The notes under the pieces: model-generated
Database searches by the model: none
Told to the model about the DNA's origin: nothing
What the model saw: only the letters and a program-made list of their open reading frames with translations
Translations under genes and position numbers: made by a program
Assembly (NCBI GenBank): GCA_031264475.1
Contig: JAISEA010000089.1
Location: 1-6,946 of the forward strand
DNA: 6,946 nucleotides
DNA from: Treponema sp.
GTDB taxonomy: Bacteria > Spirochaetota > Spirochaetia > Treponematales > Breznakiellaceae
Reading direction: 5' to 3'
In this document: in pieces, positions 5,710 through 6,946 of the stretch
Position numbering within the stretch: the first letter of the stretch is position 1
Layout: each line of letters starts with the position of its first letter

Positions 5710-6946
5710 ATGTATAAATCAGTTTCCTCTTCGTTTGGCCCCCCCCCCCCGCACCCTGTTACGCATGGGGCGCTTTCTCTTTACCCTTTGTCGCCGAATA
5801 TACCTATCAAGGTATTGAAGACTACAAAGGCGTTGACGTTTACCTTCCTTCTTCTTTTCGCCCTAACCCCCATAGGCGCACAGACTAAGGCAACGCTCGC
5901 TATCCTCCCCTTCACCGGAGGACAGGGAACGGACGGTGAGACCATCGCCGAACTCTTCTCTTTTCAGAGAAACCTGACCGCCGTCTTCAGTCCGGTGCCG
6001 CGCACCAGCATTAACAGCGCCATACGCAATGAGCGGGGCTTTCAGATGGAGTCCGGCATGACTGATCCGGACACCATAGCCGCGCTCGGCAGACAACTCG
6101 GCGCGACCTATGTTGTCGCCGGAACCATTACAAAACTAGGCAATCAAAACCTGCTGATCATCGCCATCCTGCACACCGAAAGCCTGCGGCAAATAGCCGG
6201 GGACATTCAAACCTACAACACTATCACGGACATAGAGGGCAAGTTGCCCGCTATGTCTCAGAATATCGCCGCGGCGGTCAAAATAGACACTTCGCGCCTG
6301 CCCCTGCTCGCGCTTCCTCCAGTACAGTTGCTGGACGGGGCGGACAAGCGGGAAGCGGACGCGCTGGCGCAAATACTGGCGGTACACCTGATCCAGAGCG
6401 GCAAATATGCGGTATATCCGCGCACCAAGAGTCTTGAACAGGTTCAGGAGGAGTACGGATATGAGTTCAACGGGGACACGGCGGACGAGTACCTGCCCGC
6501 TATAGGGAGGGCGGGCAACCCGCGCCTCGTGTTGTCCGTAGCGGCTCGGCGCTGGGGTAATGGCAACAAGTTCAACGCGGCGGTCATCAACCTTGAGACC
6601 GGCGTGCAAGCGGCAGGAGATTCGGTGGATTACCAGAGTCTTAATGACGGCTTGGCAATAATGGAAGAACTTGCGCTGAGACTTACCGGACAAGACATGG
6701 CTGTGGCAAAGCGGGTGGCGGAAAATGAAGCGGCACGGAAAAAGGCGGCGGCTACTACGGCGGCGGCGCAGAAAAAGGCAGAGGCGCAGCGGAACATAAG
6801 GGAGCATTATCCTTTTTCCTACTGGAGCATGAGTCTGAATGTAGGCTCCACATTTACAACGCCGGGTTTAACCCTAAGCCCCGCTATAACCATCCCCATT
6901 GTGAAGGTCGCCTATGTTGATCTGGGCTGTGACTTCGGCTTTTTTA
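5710..6946 (+). CDS. Secreted envelope protein with tandem CsgG/TolB-like lobes and a likely β-barrel (3' end outside window)
   Basis: The frame is open from ATG 5710 to the window end (412 codons). AAAGGAGG (5696-5703) lies 6 nt before this ATG. Residues 1-35 are an unusual extension containing a Pro run encoded by 12 Cs. A signal peptide follows (about 36-57: Lys-rich start, TFTFLLLFALTPIGA core, likely cut after Ala57); it has no lipobox Cys. Residues about 60-197 begin ATLAILPF and contain GATYVVAGTITKLG, typical of CsgG/LpoB/TolB-N-like domains. Residues about 198-328 look like a second lobe of that fold. A Lys/Ala linker (about 330-366) leads to alternating aromatic and polar residues (YWSMSLNVGSTF onward) suggesting an outer-membrane β-barrel. 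TTG 5815 is an alternative start right at the signal peptide, but AAGG lies only 2 nt before it. Function beyond an envelope location is unknown. Confidence 0.8.
   Translation, partial: MYKSVSSSFGPPPPHPVTHGALSLYPLSPNIPIKVLKTTKALTFTFLLLFALTPIGAQTKATLAILPFTGGQGTDGETIAELFSFQRNLTAVFSPVPRTSINSAIRNERGFQMESGMTDPDTIAALGRQLGATYVVAGTITKLGNQNLLIIAILHTESLRQIAGDIQTYNTITDIEGKLPAMSQNIAAAVKIDTSRLPLLALPPVQLLDGADKREADALAQILAVHLIQSGKYAVYPRTKSLEQVQEEYGYEFNGDTADEYLPAIGRAGNPRLVLSVAARRWGNGNKFNAAVINLETGVQAAGDSVDYQSLNDGLAIMEELALRLTGQDMAVAKRVAENEAARKKAAATTAAAQKKAEAQRNIREHYPFSYWSMSLNVGSTFTTPGLTLSPAITIPIVKVAYVDLGCDFGFF
5739..5750 (+). repeat. Poly-C tract of 12 within the 5' coding region
   Basis: Twelve consecutive Cs span codons 10-14 counted from ATG 5710. 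At this length the strong start is in frame with the signal peptide. One more C would shift reading into a frame ending at TAA 5886-5888; one fewer would end at TGA 5816-5818. Runs of this length slip during replication in many bacteria, and G/C tracts are known phase-variation devices in treponemes. The tract length in the given sequence could also contain a sequencing error. Confidence 0.7.

Noticed and set aside
5102..5818. Long open frame with repeated His-Gly-Val-Arg and Trp-Cys-Gln motifs
   Set aside because: It is the translation of the C-rich tandem array, whose unit length changes phase so that the peptide repeat is not maintained. It has no ribosome binding site and runs through the promoter and leader of the next gene.
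5751..5888. Alternative frame after the poly-C tract reading EYTYQGIEDYKGVDVY
   Set aside because: It looks vaguely protein-like but stops at 5888 and overlaps the convincing signal peptide in the other frame. It is kept only as the out-of-frame product of a longer C tract.
6136..6807. Minus-strand open frame of 223 codons
   Set aside because: It is antisense to the clearly protein-like envelope gene, is Arg- and Leu-rich in the manner of shadow frames and has no supporting start context.

Overview
The window looks like a chromosomal piece of a spirochaete, most likely a treponeme of the type found in termite guts. The basis is the style of the predicted envelope protein at the right end (tandem CsgG/TolB-like lobes followed by what looks like a β-barrel), the poly-C tract near its start and the repeat-filled intergenic DNA. 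This placement is a judgement from protein and repeat style; no database was searched.

Layout. Positions 1-88 (minus strand) hold the first 29 codons of a membrane protein that runs off the left edge. Positions 89-502 carry no gene and are built from repeats: an interspersed repeat with small hairpins (138-247), a partial second copy (285-329), a 7-bp tandem repeat (350-419) and a palindromic miniature element (425-486). A compact minus-strand operon follows, read right to left: recN (4775 to 3069), a helical protein of unknown function (3060 to 2257) and an ABC exporter half-transporter (2260 to 503). recN and the unknown gene are 8 bp apart with the Shine-Dalgarno in the gap; the unknown gene and the exporter overlap by ATGA. 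A good sigma-70-type promoter sits just upstream of recN.

Positions 4776-5709 form a gene-free divergent region of more than 900 bp. After the recN promoter it holds two small hairpin repeats, a second full copy of the interspersed repeat (4898-4996), a second palindromic element inverted relative to the first (5054-5116), a nine-unit tandem array of 34-37 bp whose units carry the dyad GGTGTC-A-GACACC (5134-5458), and a short second heptamer array (5498-5525). Then come a promoter (5579-5607) and a structured leader for a rightward gene that begins at ATG 5710 and leaves the window at 6946. That gene has a 12-C run at codons 10-14, followed by a signal peptide, two CsgG/TolB-like lobes, a Lys/Ala linker and an apparent β-barrel start.

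How it fits together. RecN is a double-strand-break repair ATPase, while the exporter is an unrelated membrane machine, so the operon looks like conserved packing rather than a pathway. The most interesting parts are non-coding: a repeat mosaic whose modules recur on both sides of the operon, and the leader plus poly-C tract of the envelope gene, which could act as an expression switch. I do not see a complete undescribed defence or metabolic system here.
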